NCBI GenBank assembly: GCA_039000515.1
Contig: JBCFYV010000012.1
Location: forward strand, 122,224,605-122,288,604
From: Timema cristinae
Taxonomy: Eukaryota; Arthropoda; Insecta; Phasmatodea; Timematidae
Length of the DNA: 64,000 nucleotides
Reading direction: 5' to 3'
The notes under the pieces were generated by a model. That model was not told the DNA's origin. It ran no database searches and saw only the letters and a program-made list of their open reading frames with translations. Position 1 is the first letter of the stretch. Every line of letters starts with the position of its first letter. Positions 34,127 through 42,982 of this stretch are shown here, in pieces. Made by a program: the position numbers and the translations under genes.

Positions 34127-34523
34127 ATGAACGAGTTATAAGGCGCGAGCTATAAAGAAAGGGACTGACCCACCTTGAAGGTCAACTTGTAGCTAGCTAC
34201 GTGACATCTCGTCCCAGGCAGAGAGTATCAACAAGAAATGGCGGTGACACAGCTGATACAACTCACACTTAGTACAGTCACGAGCTAGAGACCGTGTCAA
34301 CAGGAACACACACTAGTAGGGACATAATAGTCACTGGTATGACAGGTAGTTTTGTTAAAACTGTACAGGTATGTTAGCCACCCTCTGCCCCCATTTGAGC
34401 AATCGCCCTCAGACTGCTCTACACACATGAGAACAATAATGGTAGCCTCGTGTTTATGTTGACAAATGGTCAATGAGTGTTGAGAGCATCATCACTGCTT
34501 AAACAAACTCTGCTTATCTCTGT
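34127..34523. other. No feature recognised
   Basis: Unique-looking sequence with no notable ORF, tRNA-like head or inverted repeat. Confidence 0.5.
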
Positions 34524-34664
34524 TCTGAGAGCCTTCCGAGGTGTTTGCACCTCTGACTAGAGAGCCTTCCGAGGTATTTATACCTCTGTCCAGAGAGCCT
34601 TCCGAGGTGTTTGCACCTCTGACTAGAGAGCCTTCCGAGGTGTTTGCACCTCTGACTAGAGATA
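34524..34664. repeat. 33-bp tandem repeat, 4 copies, each with a hairpin
   Basis: Each unit has GAGAGCCTTCC followed by a perfect 6-bp-stem hairpin. Three read GAGGTGTTTGCACCTC (34538, 34604, 34637); one reads GAGGTATTTATACCTC (34571), where both partners of a stem pair changed. Overlapping ORFs on both strands come from the unit length of 33. Confidence 0.93.
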
Positions 34665-34744
34665 AACTTGATAATTTTTTTTGTGTGTGTATGCATATAG
34701 TTCTAGAAGTATTTTTCCCCCATTGGGTTGTACACACAGATTAA

Positions 34745-34934
34745 TTACATTAATGCAATAGAAATGAGGTAGAATTTTAGAGGAAATGTATCTGCAATTG
34801 TATGGAAACAGATTGGGAAACCATATAGGGGAAAACACCCTCAATACACCTGACCGGAATTCGATCCCCGGCCTGCCCGTCGCTGGCAGTCCAGTCCAAC
34901 ACCACAGTGACGTGTTAGAACGTGTGACCACGTT
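34745..34934 (-). mobile_element. SINE-B, diverged, tail lost
   Basis: The minus strand has the head (ACGTGGTCACACG), the variable arm (GACTGCCAGCGACGGGCAGG), box B GGGATCGAATTCC and the body (TTTCCCCTATATGGTTTCCC). The tail is not preserved. Confidence 0.65.
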
Positions 34935-35126
34935 ATTACACGTCTCTCAAGTATTCATTTGTTTATTTGTTGTTGCTGTACCCGCGGTCCGCGCTACAGT
35001 TCTAGGAAGGTCAGTTCAGTAAAAGAAAGACTTTTCTTTTGCAGTCACTTATTTAAATAGCGCTGGATTGTCCTCCCTGAATTGGCTGCTTTAGGTTAAT
35101 TACATCCTCAGCAATCGGACCTGTAA

Positions 35127-35302
35127 TAAATATTGAATGTATTTATATCGAACCATGTAGTAAATATCTAAAGGTATTTATATCGAACTGTATAGTAAAT
35201 ATTGAATGTATTTATATCGAACTGTGTAGTAAATATCGAAATGTATTTATATCGAACTGTGTAGTAAATATCGAAATGTATTTATATCGAACTGTGTAAC
35301 CT
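35127..35302. repeat. Tandem repeat, 35-bp unit, about 5 copies
   Basis: AT-rich unit: AATGTATTTATATCGAACTG then TGTAGTAAATATCGA. The last two copies are nearly identical and the first is the most diverged. Confidence 0.9.
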
Positions 35303-36345
35303 CGAGAATGTGATAAATCAAAATTTCAAAATTTCGAAGAAGGGACTGTGTGTATGTTGGCCAATTGGCGCAGTTTTTCGGTAATAACAAGTCAAGCAGG
35401 GGTGTCCAACCAAACTATATTTTAAAAATCCTTTTTGACTTTTTCAAGTTTTATATTTCAAATATTATTTTATTAAGATGGCAATTTAATGCAATAATAT
35501 TTTCACACACACAGATTCTGAAATTGTGTCACTCTCTGGAGGTATTAAAAGGTATCAGTTTAAGGCGACGGTCTGTTGGGTCAGGCGATTTAAGTTTAAT
35601 TTCACAAAGATTATATTGATAGGCCTACATCAATATAGTTCTAAAATGTTGCTAGACACATTCTTTTTTAGTTTATTCTTCCTTTAACGTAATTAACACT
35701 CACGTCTGACTAGTGGCGGATCCAGATAGTTTTCATAGGGGGGTCATGATTATAAATAACATTGTTACTTACCATGTTAGATTCATGTTTAAAGCAATTT
35801 AATAGTTTCTCATTAATATTTGGAATTATGTAGGTTTTAAACCGTGGTCATCCTCTCCAATTTTTTAAAATCGGTTCGTTTTTATAAAGTATTTGGAGTG
35901 GCCCTCCGACAATTTTTTTTAAATAGTTCGTTCCATAGGCTATGAGTAGTCTTTGCCTTGATTTTTTTAATTTGATTCTTTTACCAATTATAAGCCACTA
36001 TTTAAAGTGTTCCTCACCTTAATATTTTAGGATATTCAGATACCTCTAGAAGATAATCTTTGAAATGGTCTTCCAACGACAAAATTTTGAAAACTGAATT
36101 ATTTCAGAAACTGGGTTATTTGGGTTGTTCCTCGCCTGAAAATTCTTCAACATCACATGCATCTAAAAGTCATTCGGAGTTTGATTTAGGCCATCTTTCA
36201 GGTTCATATTCGATAATATCAGAGAATTTAAAATATATCTAGGTTGGGGATTATTCCAGGGGGCAAAGTTCCCCACAGTTCCACCACTCCTGCCGTCCAC
36301 ACATACTCTATATTCAGTATTCGTGGATGAACTGCTATCAGGCGA
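35303..36345. other. AT-rich region without supported gene
   Basis: An 89-codon ORF (35350-35619) and a 60-codon ORF (36060-36242) have no recognisable features. No repeat shared with the rest of the window. Confidence 0.4.
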
Positions 36346-36978
36346 TTATTACTCCTCTTTGATGTGTGGTAGGTTACCGTCTCTCTGCAGAACAAGTTCG
36401 TTACTCCTCTTTGATGTGTGGTGGTCTACCGCCTCTCTGCAGAACAAAGTTCGTTACTCCTCTTTGATGTGTGGTGGTCTACCGCCTCTCTGCAGAACAA
36501 AGTTCGTTACTCCTCTTTGATGTGTGGTGGTCTACCGCCTCTCTGCAGAACAAAGTTCGTTACTCCTCTTTGATGTGTGGTGGTCTACCGCCTCTCTGCA
36601 GAACAAAGTTCGTTACTCTCTTTGATGTGTGGTGGTCTACGCCTCTTGCAGAACAAAGTTCGTTACTCCTCTTTGATGTGTGGTGGTCTACCGCCTCTCT
36701 GCAGAACAAAGTTCGTTACTCCTCTTTGATGTATGGTGGTCTACGCCTCTCTGCAGAACAAGTTCGTTACTCCTCTTTGATGTGTGTGGTTACCGCCTCT
36801 CTGCAGAACAAAGTTCGTTACTCCTCTTGATGTGTGGTGGTCTACGTCTCTTGCAGAACAAAGTTCGTTACTCCTCTTTGATGTGTGGTGTCTACCGTCT
36901 CTCTGCAGAACAAAGTTCGTTACTCCTCTTTGATGTGTGGTGGTCTACCGTCTCTCTGCAGAACAATGTTCGTTACTC
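36346..36978. repeat. Minisatellite, 53-bp unit, about 12 copies
   Basis: The unit is GTTACTCCTCTTTGATGTGT, GGTGGTCTACCGCCTCTCTG, CAGAACAAAGTTC. One-base deletions cluster between 36610 and 36850 and shift frames. Each unit contains CCTCTCTGCAG before AAC, which resembles a 3' splice site. Confidence 0.95.
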
Positions 36979-37361
36979 GCTATGCACGACAAATATTCGT
37001 ACACGAAAACGAATATTTTTTCCACGCTTGCGTGAGTCATATCGAAAATTGACTAAACGTTGAAGAATAAAGGTCGATACCACTCATTGCTTAGCCAAGC
37101 AATGATCCCTCTATTCCCTTCAGAACTCTGTGTTGTTTTTTTATGGTCTGCTCCAGTGAAGTTTAGTTATGATGGCGTTCTCCAAAATGTCTTGTTTGAG
37201 TTCAGATGATAGTTTTGAGGAAGAAAAGATGCTGCTGTTAGTAGCTGTTTTGGAAGATGAAAAAAAAATTAAGAGGTGGAGGTTTGACTTGTTCAATAAA
37301 CGCTTCCATTTTAATACAAACACATTTATTAGATATAAAACTTAAATATAATATTACTTAA
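36979..37361. other. No feature recognised
   Basis: Short AT-rich spacer between the 53-bp array and a truncated SINE-A. A 60-codon minus-strand ORF is serine/lysine-rich and not recognised. Confidence 0.45.
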
Positions 37362-37507
37362 ATTATTATTATTAGCACCGCGTCTTACTACCCATTCGGG
37401 TTATACGCACTTACGCTAATGTGTAATGGTAGGGTGATTGTGAGATGAAATGGAGGACCTACAGTTTAACGTGGAATCCGAACCACGGTGGAGGTCTGGC
37501 ATTCCCG
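37362..37507 (-). mobile_element. SINE-A, 5'-truncated at GGAATGCC
   Basis: Trinucleotide run and shared tail, then body up to GCCTGGCATTCC-like sequence (here GTCTGGCATTCCC), where homology stops. A possible short duplication is CTTAAAT on both sides. Two other copies stop at almost the same base (61454 and 61878). Confidence 0.8.
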
Positions 37508-38470
37508 TTTCTTAAATACTCGTGAAACAAACTGAAAACAACACTTCAGTTATTTTCACCAAACCATCACTGCGTCTGTTCAACACGGAGCCCAAGTTGC
37601 GTTATGCGCATGCGTGACGTATTATGGCTCAAGATGGGAGATGGTAAAATTGCACGGCCAGCAATGGAAAAAACATAGCACGGCATAACAAGGCATAGCT
37701 TATCTTAGTTATTTGTGTGAACCAACACATTTAATACATGGTCCGCTATTTTTCTAAAAAGTTAGCACCGCAAATCTTAGCTTAGCGTTCTATGTGAATC
37801 GGCCTTAACGCACGTGTGGACCCGGCATAAGACATGTCTGCACGTAAAAAGACAAAAAAAAAGTATGCTTTATCTATTATTTTACTAGCTTTCACAGGGG
37901 GGTCAACTGACCCTGCCTCAACTTTGGCTTTCGCTGTAGAAAAGTGAAAAGACAACTTTGGCTAAGGACACGCTGTATAGAAGTGTAAAGACAACTTCAA
38001 AATCACAAGTTGACCTTGAGAATTGAGATTAGCTTGTTCAACTGGGACAAATGTGTTAAAAGATTCGAGGTGTATATTAACTGGAGGAAATGTGTTACTT
38101 TTACTCGTGGGAATGAGATTTGCACAATTTGTTTAGTGGAATATGATGTGAAAGTTCCAGAAATTTGATCAATTTCCCAACTTTTCCCTCATTCACGGGT
38201 TTTCCAGTTCGCTGGAGATCCTGTCATTCGGTTGTTGTTTTTAGTTTATTTGGTGGAGTTGGCGGGTGACGATCACCGACAGTGATAGGTGAGGACTGAG
38301 GAGTGCTTATAGTGATACCAGTGACCATGATATATCATAGTCGATGGTGAGAGAATAAATGAAATGGTGGATTGTTTATAATCCAGGGTGAACTAAATTA
38401 GATGGCTGACATGTATTAGTAAAACTTTACTGTATTTTCAAAGTGTTATTTTATATGTAATAGATAATCG
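37508..38470. other. No supported gene
   Basis: An NRF-1-like ATGCGCATGCGTGA occurs at about 37604. Otherwise unique-looking sequence without open frames of note. Confidence 0.4.
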
Positions 38471-38600
38471 TCGACCTCGGTGGTCTTGGGGTACATTTTC
38501 CCGCTTCAGGACCCGATGTTTGTGGGTTCAAATCCAGCCAAATATGTAGCACAACTTCATCGGAGAGGAGGTAAGACCATCCGGTCTCTGTGCGTGAACA
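38471..38600 (+). mobile_element. SINE-D, head and part of body
   Basis: The head TCGACCTCGGTGGTCTTGGG has box A and box B (GTGGGTTCAAATCCAGCC), then GTAGCACAACTTCATCGGAG. Compared with 57443 it lacks the CGGGGTCGACGG linker and the 3' half. Repeat K follows directly. Confidence 0.7.
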
Positions 38601-38604
38601 ATGT

Positions 38605-38689
38605 TTTGAAATAACGCATCGTAGAATAAAGATATTGCGTTAGAGCTAAACGTATGCGCGGCAATTTCTCGATTACTGGGGCGGCCCCC
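38605..38689 (+). repeat. Dispersed repeat K, copy 1
   Basis: TTGAAATAACGCATCGTAGA through ATATTGCGTTAGAGCTAAAC and GGCAATTTCTCG recurs at 56932-57000 with few changes. It ends where the TTAA MITE begins. Confidence 0.6.
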
Positions 38690-39277
38690 TTAAAATGGGA
38701 AAGTAAGAGACGCGAAAATGGTTCAGTGTTTTAGCAGTTTTTCTATCAAACTATTTCTAAACAAAATAAATCAAGTATTGCTTCGCAAACGAAATTAGCT
38801 TTCTCCCAATTGTGATAACAGTTGTTGAATATCTGCTATAAATGCCCAGGAATTTATTGATGAGCTTATCATCTAATGCTGCTATACTCACGACAGATAT
38901 TCAACAACTGTTGATATCACCACGTGAAGAAAACTAAGCTCTTGTTTGTACTGGAGGTGACCTGGCGGTCTAGGGGTAAGGTGTCAGATTTATGTGCTGG
39001 TGGTCCGGGGCTCAATCCTCGGTCCCGGCACAGATTTATCTCATTACCAAACCCTTCCTTCACCTCTGACAAGACGTGTATTAATCACAACTTGTGAATG
39101 TGTGGAATGTCTCCACCGTGGTTCGGATCCCACGTTAAACTGTAGGTCCTCCATTTCATCTCACAATCACCCTACCAATACACATTAGCGTAAGTGCGTA
39201 TAACCCGAACGGGTAGTAAGACGCGGTGCTAATAAAACACCTGACTTTTTCTCGCGTTCCTTTCTATCCCACCTTAA
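38690..39277. mobile_element. TTAA-type MITE carrying an inserted SINE-A
   Basis: The left end TTAAAATGGGAAAGTAAGAG and the right end, reverse-complemented TTAAGGTGGGATAGAAAGGA, bound the element. Fold-back arms GATAACAGTTGTTGAATATC and GATATTCAACAACTGTTGAT lie inside. SINE-A at 38956-39236 occupies the right arm, and the roughly 80 bp of MITE sequence expected there (ATTTGATTTATTTTGG region) is missing. Confidence 0.75.
38956..39236 (+). mobile_element. SINE-A, full length, nested in MITE
   Basis: Complete head (GGTGACCTGGCGGTCTAGGG), box B region GGGGCTCAATCCTCGG, body and shared tail ending GGTGCTAATAAAAC. No target duplication is visible, consistent with insertion accompanied by loss of target DNA. 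Confidence 0.9.
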
Positions 39278-39349
39278 GTCCTCAGTATGTCAAGAATTCT
39301 TTTAGCGGTTAATTCCTCCTTAAAGCAATTTTGTTTGGGTTTTTTTTTC

Positions 39350-39592
39350 GCACCACGTCTTACTACCCGTTCGGGTTATACGCATAGATTTATTAATTAC
39401 GATAGTGTGTTAAGGATGTGCACGGTTGAGTTTAGATGAAGTGTACCCGCATTTGCGTAAAGGGAAAGCTGAACATAATTTAAGGGGGGGGGGGAGTCAG
39501 TATACCTGACCGAGATTCAAACCCGGGTTTCCGATCTAGTAGCTAGTCTATCGGGAGAGTGACGCTTTCTTTAGACCACGTAGCCAACGATG
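39350..39592 (-). mobile_element. SINE-B, diverged
   Basis: It starts with the tail in reverse (GCACCACGTCTTACTACCCG), then the body, a G-run (39484-39493), box B in GGGTTTGAATCTCGG (minus), and a decayed head ending near 39592. The central body differs from the reference. Confidence 0.75.
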
Positions 39593-39678
39593 ACTAAGAG
39601 CTAGCTAATACTAAATATTAGTCGTATCACTCGACTCACACTAGAACTGACCCAAAGACTCTGAACGGAAATCTTCGG

Positions 39679-40101
39679 TTGATTGACATTTTGGATACTG
39701 GAGAGTTTTACTGGCGCAGGGATTACGTTGGTTTGCAAGTTCGGAGTCTGTATCTAGGTACACTAACAGTTCGTCCAGTCTTCAGCCGTTTGCCTAAAAT
39801 AAAGGGCCGCGTTTCCGGTGATATTTTCCTCCTAACGACCTGTACATATTTTCTACAGCGACTATCAGCACGTGTGTGTGTTAACCGTAGATACGCCAAA
39901 TTACAGCTACACTGCCCAAGAGGTCTTCAGAAAGAAGAGATGTTGGTTGGTTTATATCCCTCTCCGAGAGCGATAGTTCGACGAACCGGCAGGAAGAAAG
40001 GTCCCAATAACGAGATCTGCGCATGCGCGCCCAGCAAGTGCGTCACGACCTGCCACTCAAAACATTTCACCTTCATTTGCAATCATAGGATTTCCGCATA
40101 G
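39679..40101 (+). CDS. Unsupported hypothetical ORF, longest non-repeat frame
   Basis: This 141-codon open stretch has ordinary amino-acid composition, with a cysteine- and basic-rich C-terminus (CACAPSKCVTTC near the end). It is the longest open frame outside tandem arrays and SINEs. It opens with a TTG; the first ATG is only at 39940, leaving about 54 codons. A perfect NRF-1 consensus, TGCGCATGCGCG, sits inside it at 40018-40029, so the sequence could instead be a CpG-rich regulatory segment. I recognise no protein family. Confidence 0.15.
   Translation: MIDILDTGEFYWRRDYVGLQVRSLYLGTLTVRPVFSRLPKIKGRVSGDIFLLTTCTYFLQRLSARVCVNRRYAKLQLHCPRGLQKEEMLVGLYPSPRAIVRRTGRKKGPNNEICACAPSKCVTTCHSKHFTFICNHRISA
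40018..40029. promoter_or_regulatory. NRF-1 consensus site
   Basis: TGCGCATGCGCG matches YGCGCAYGCGCR at all positions. Function is inferred from the motif only. Confidence 0.3.
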
Positions 40102-40234
40102 GGACGGACTAACGGAAGAGTGAAAACCAATCAGTCCAGGTCGGATTAGCTGGGTTGTATTTACAGACTAGTCTCGGGAGTCAATCAATCTCTCAATACA
40201 GGAATAACTACTACACTATGTGAAATGTTAACAG

Positions 40235-40235
<1 letters not shown>

Positions 40236-40287
<52 letters not shown>
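40236..40287. repeat. AT microsatellite followed by poly-T
   Basis: About 25 alternating AT units run into a T-run at 40287-40297. Confidence 0.95.
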
Positions 40288-40297
<10 letters not shown>

Positions 40298-40298
<1 letters not shown>

Positions 40299-40839
40299 AC
40301 CAGCCACCGTAGTTCAAAACCCCTATATTTTGGCTGAGGTGATTTAACTCGTGTTTTTAAAGCCAAAATACTGTAATATAATTTGTTTCACAAGATAACT
40401 GGAGAGTTTCAATACTTGTTAGCGTGATCCTTGCTTTTTTTTAACATTCAATGTTTACACTACCGTTCCCCTAAGCACACGAAAACATTTCATGTAATCA
40501 ACAGAACCTCAAACAAACAAAAACTGTTCTCACAATCAGCTACAATTTTTAAATTATCAAGGTGTTCTAGTTAACCTGAGGGGCCCCCCATGTACAATAT
40601 GTGTGAGCACGCCACTGGCAGGTTTCACAGCCGTTGTTGTGTTTACCAACCTCCCCTCTCCCAATTCTCACATGTCAGCTGTATTCACATAAACACACTT
40701 AACAGTAAACAAGGAAATAACACCAGAAGGACTATATATAGGCCACAAGAACGCAGGGTGGATAAAGAGATATTCCCCTAGGTTTCCACGTTTCTTATAG
40801 AACATATTCTAATTTTTTTCAGAACGTTAGATTGAAGCG
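40298..40839. other. No feature recognised
   Basis: No gene. ORFs here are short, and no family repeat was identified. Confidence 0.45.
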
Positions 40840-41209
40840 TTAAGGTGCGGCCGAAGGGAGCGCGAGTAATTTTACAGTTTTTATAGAATTGAAAGTTTTT
40901 GGCCAAAATAAATCAGATATTTCTCAGTAGCAACATAGAGTTTAGTTTTCTGCACATGCTAATATCAACAGATCTTGACTATATGTCAAGGGTGTCCTGG
41001 AATTTTGTCAATACTTTTGAAATAAAGAGAAAAAGTTTTGACAAAATTCCAGGACACCCGTGACATATATTCAAGATCTGTTGATATTAGCATGTGCAGA
41101 AAACTAAACTCTATGTTGCTACTTGAGAAATATTTGATTTATTTTGGCCAAAAACTTTCAATTCTATAAAAACTGAAAAACACTTGCTATCCCTTCTACC
41201 TCACCTTAA
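40840..41209. mobile_element. TTAA-flanked fold-back MITE, best-preserved copy
   Basis: TTAA at 40840-40843 and 41206-41209 flanks arms beginning GGTG. The two arms (about 160 bp each) are near-identical reverse complements from TTTTATAGAATTGAAAG inwards to TTTGTCAA, separated by a loop of about 25 nt (ACTTTTGAAATAAAGAGAAA region). The whole unit would fold into one long hairpin. TTAA target sites are used by piggyBac and Kolobok transposases; which one mobilises this family is unknown. Confidence 0.88.
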
Positions 41210-41330
41210 GAAATATTTAAGTTTTACTAACATTTTCAAGCGAGAACTAATGAATGATAATAATGATAAGCCCTTCATACTTGAAACCATCTGCAGAACT
41301 CATGACTGTGTATGAATTATATATAAATAT

Positions 41331-41812
41331 TAGAACCGCGTTTTACTTCTCCGTTCGGTGTCCTGACAATTGCGCCCAAAGGGTCGACAGGTGGCGACCC
41401 AGGTAGGAGTCAGCTTCGGAGCGATAAATGCCTACACCCTGGATTGAAAGGGGGTTAGGCTAGTTTAGGTTAGGGCTTAAAAATGGGTTTGTTAATGGTT
41501 ATGGGAGCAAATAAGGGCCCTATCTACACCGATGGTTAAGTGGGATGAAATAAAAACATTGAAATTGGCAAATTCGGGTAGAAAAATAAAAAAGTGTGTA
41601 CAATAGTTGCTACTCTAGGGTGTACTAATAACTCTAATGTTTAAGGGATGAAGAAGGTTGAATTTACGAGATGCACTCACATTTGCGTGTAAAGAGAGTG
41701 TAAAACTATTTAGGATAAACCCGCCTCAGTTAACCAGACCGGAATCGAACATAGCTCTCCAAGTCATCACTCATCAGCAGTCCAGTCTAACACGTGACCG
41801 ATACATTAGACC
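41331..41812 (-). mobile_element. SINE-B, apparently interrupted
   Basis: The tail in reverse is at 41331-41358 (ACCGCGTTTTACTTCTCCGT). The rest of the SINE (body, GGTTTTACACTCTC-like, box B region and variable arm) is at 41640-41812. The intervening 280 bp (TCCTGACAATTGCGCCCAAA onward) is foreign to SINE-B and may be another insertion. Confidence 0.55.
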
Positions 41813-42000
41813 AGGGGTATTCAACCTATGGCTCAAGGGCCACTTACGGTTCGTTGATTCATTAAGAATATAAACTTGTTTCCAGAGAAAAATATGACAA
41901 AAAAGATTAAAAAAAATTGCATAAGCAACTAATAAAATAAATCCGTATTTATTTACGTATTTTAAGTTATTTTATAAACAGCTTTTGCTTTTTAAGTGAA
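41812..42000 (+). mobile_element. hAT-like left end
   Basis: CAGGGGTATTCAACC followed by GGCTCAAGGGCCAC is a typical hAT terminal sequence and resembles the end at 14806. The right end was not located. It starts exactly where the SINE-B head ends. Nothing is recognised from 42000 to 42440. Confidence 0.5.
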
Positions 42001-42439
42001 GAAAAGTAGCCCTATTACGTTTATATAGAAATGTAGGTCTACTTTGAACCGGCAAATGACAACTCTAGTAGACAGGACAAGTCTTGTTACCTCCTGCTAT
42101 GCAACAGTAAAGAACATCCTTCACGAGAAATCCTAATCCCTGGTGTGAGTGTAAGAATGAGCTGATACAAATATTGTTAGAGCATTCGACCGAATCAGGA
42201 TATAATCCGGTTCCCCGTTCTCCGGAGCGGACCCAACAAGACTCAATTTCTCTTCTCAGAGCAACAAGTGTCGGAGGTGTGTGGTTACCATGGTGACGAG
42301 GCGGGGACGGGGGAGTAGACCGTCACGATGCGGGAGTCACGGGTTCAATGCCTGCCACACAAGGTCGTCCTCTCAAAGACACGGCCCGGGCCCATCAGCT
42401 GCTCCTTGGGCCCAGCTCACGCTAAAGACTTGCTGTGGA

Positions 42440-42640
42440 TGCACACGTGGACCGTAAAACGGGGTCACGTGACGAGCTCTAAGCCAATCACAAGATTTCC
42501 GCCTCATTGGCGCGAGGGTTCCTGCTGAAGTTCAACTATTCTCTACTTCGTCCGCTCTGCCTGAGATGTTCGGCACGGGAGAACCAATCAAATCTCGGAA
42601 CCAACCATCTCAAATCAGTGCGCATGCGCTGTAGAGCTAG
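42440..42640. promoter_or_regulatory. Motif-dense, CpG-rich candidate promoter
   Basis: Within 200 bp there are two E-boxes (CACGTG at 42444 and 42466, the second in GTCACGTGAC), CCAAT at 42484 and 42584, and an inverted ATTGG at 42506 overlapping an E2F-like TTGGCGCGA. There is also an NRF-1-like TGCGCATGCGCT at 42619-42630. Each motif is a known animal promoter element. Their clustering is seen directly, while promoter activity is inference. No downstream exon is recognised before the 33-bp array at 42983. Confidence 0.35.
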
Positions 42641-42982
42641 AAGCGAGCAGACAGCTTCGTTTGCCGTTGTGAGAAGATTTGAAATAACTCTTTAATGGAA
42701 AGCTTGTATCGATGTATTGGATTGAGCCACGACCTAGCGTTATAATTTGAAAACATCCATTCGAAGAATGATCTAAAATATATGTTTATCTAATAGAACA
42801 TAATATATGTTGATAATGAGCTGTTTTAAGTTGGCGTTGCAATGTATCATGGGTCAACGTACAGTGTGTAGGTTGCTGGTCCACTCAAGCAGTCTCTGTT
42901 CTCTATTTTCGGCGAACGTGTGAATCACCGGTAACTTCAGCTTTCCTTTTTTCCGCGTTACATCAGCTTGCAAGACCCTTTC

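Noticed and set aside
34524..34664. Rho-independent terminators
   Set aside because: The hairpins lack U-runs and the genome is eukaryotic.
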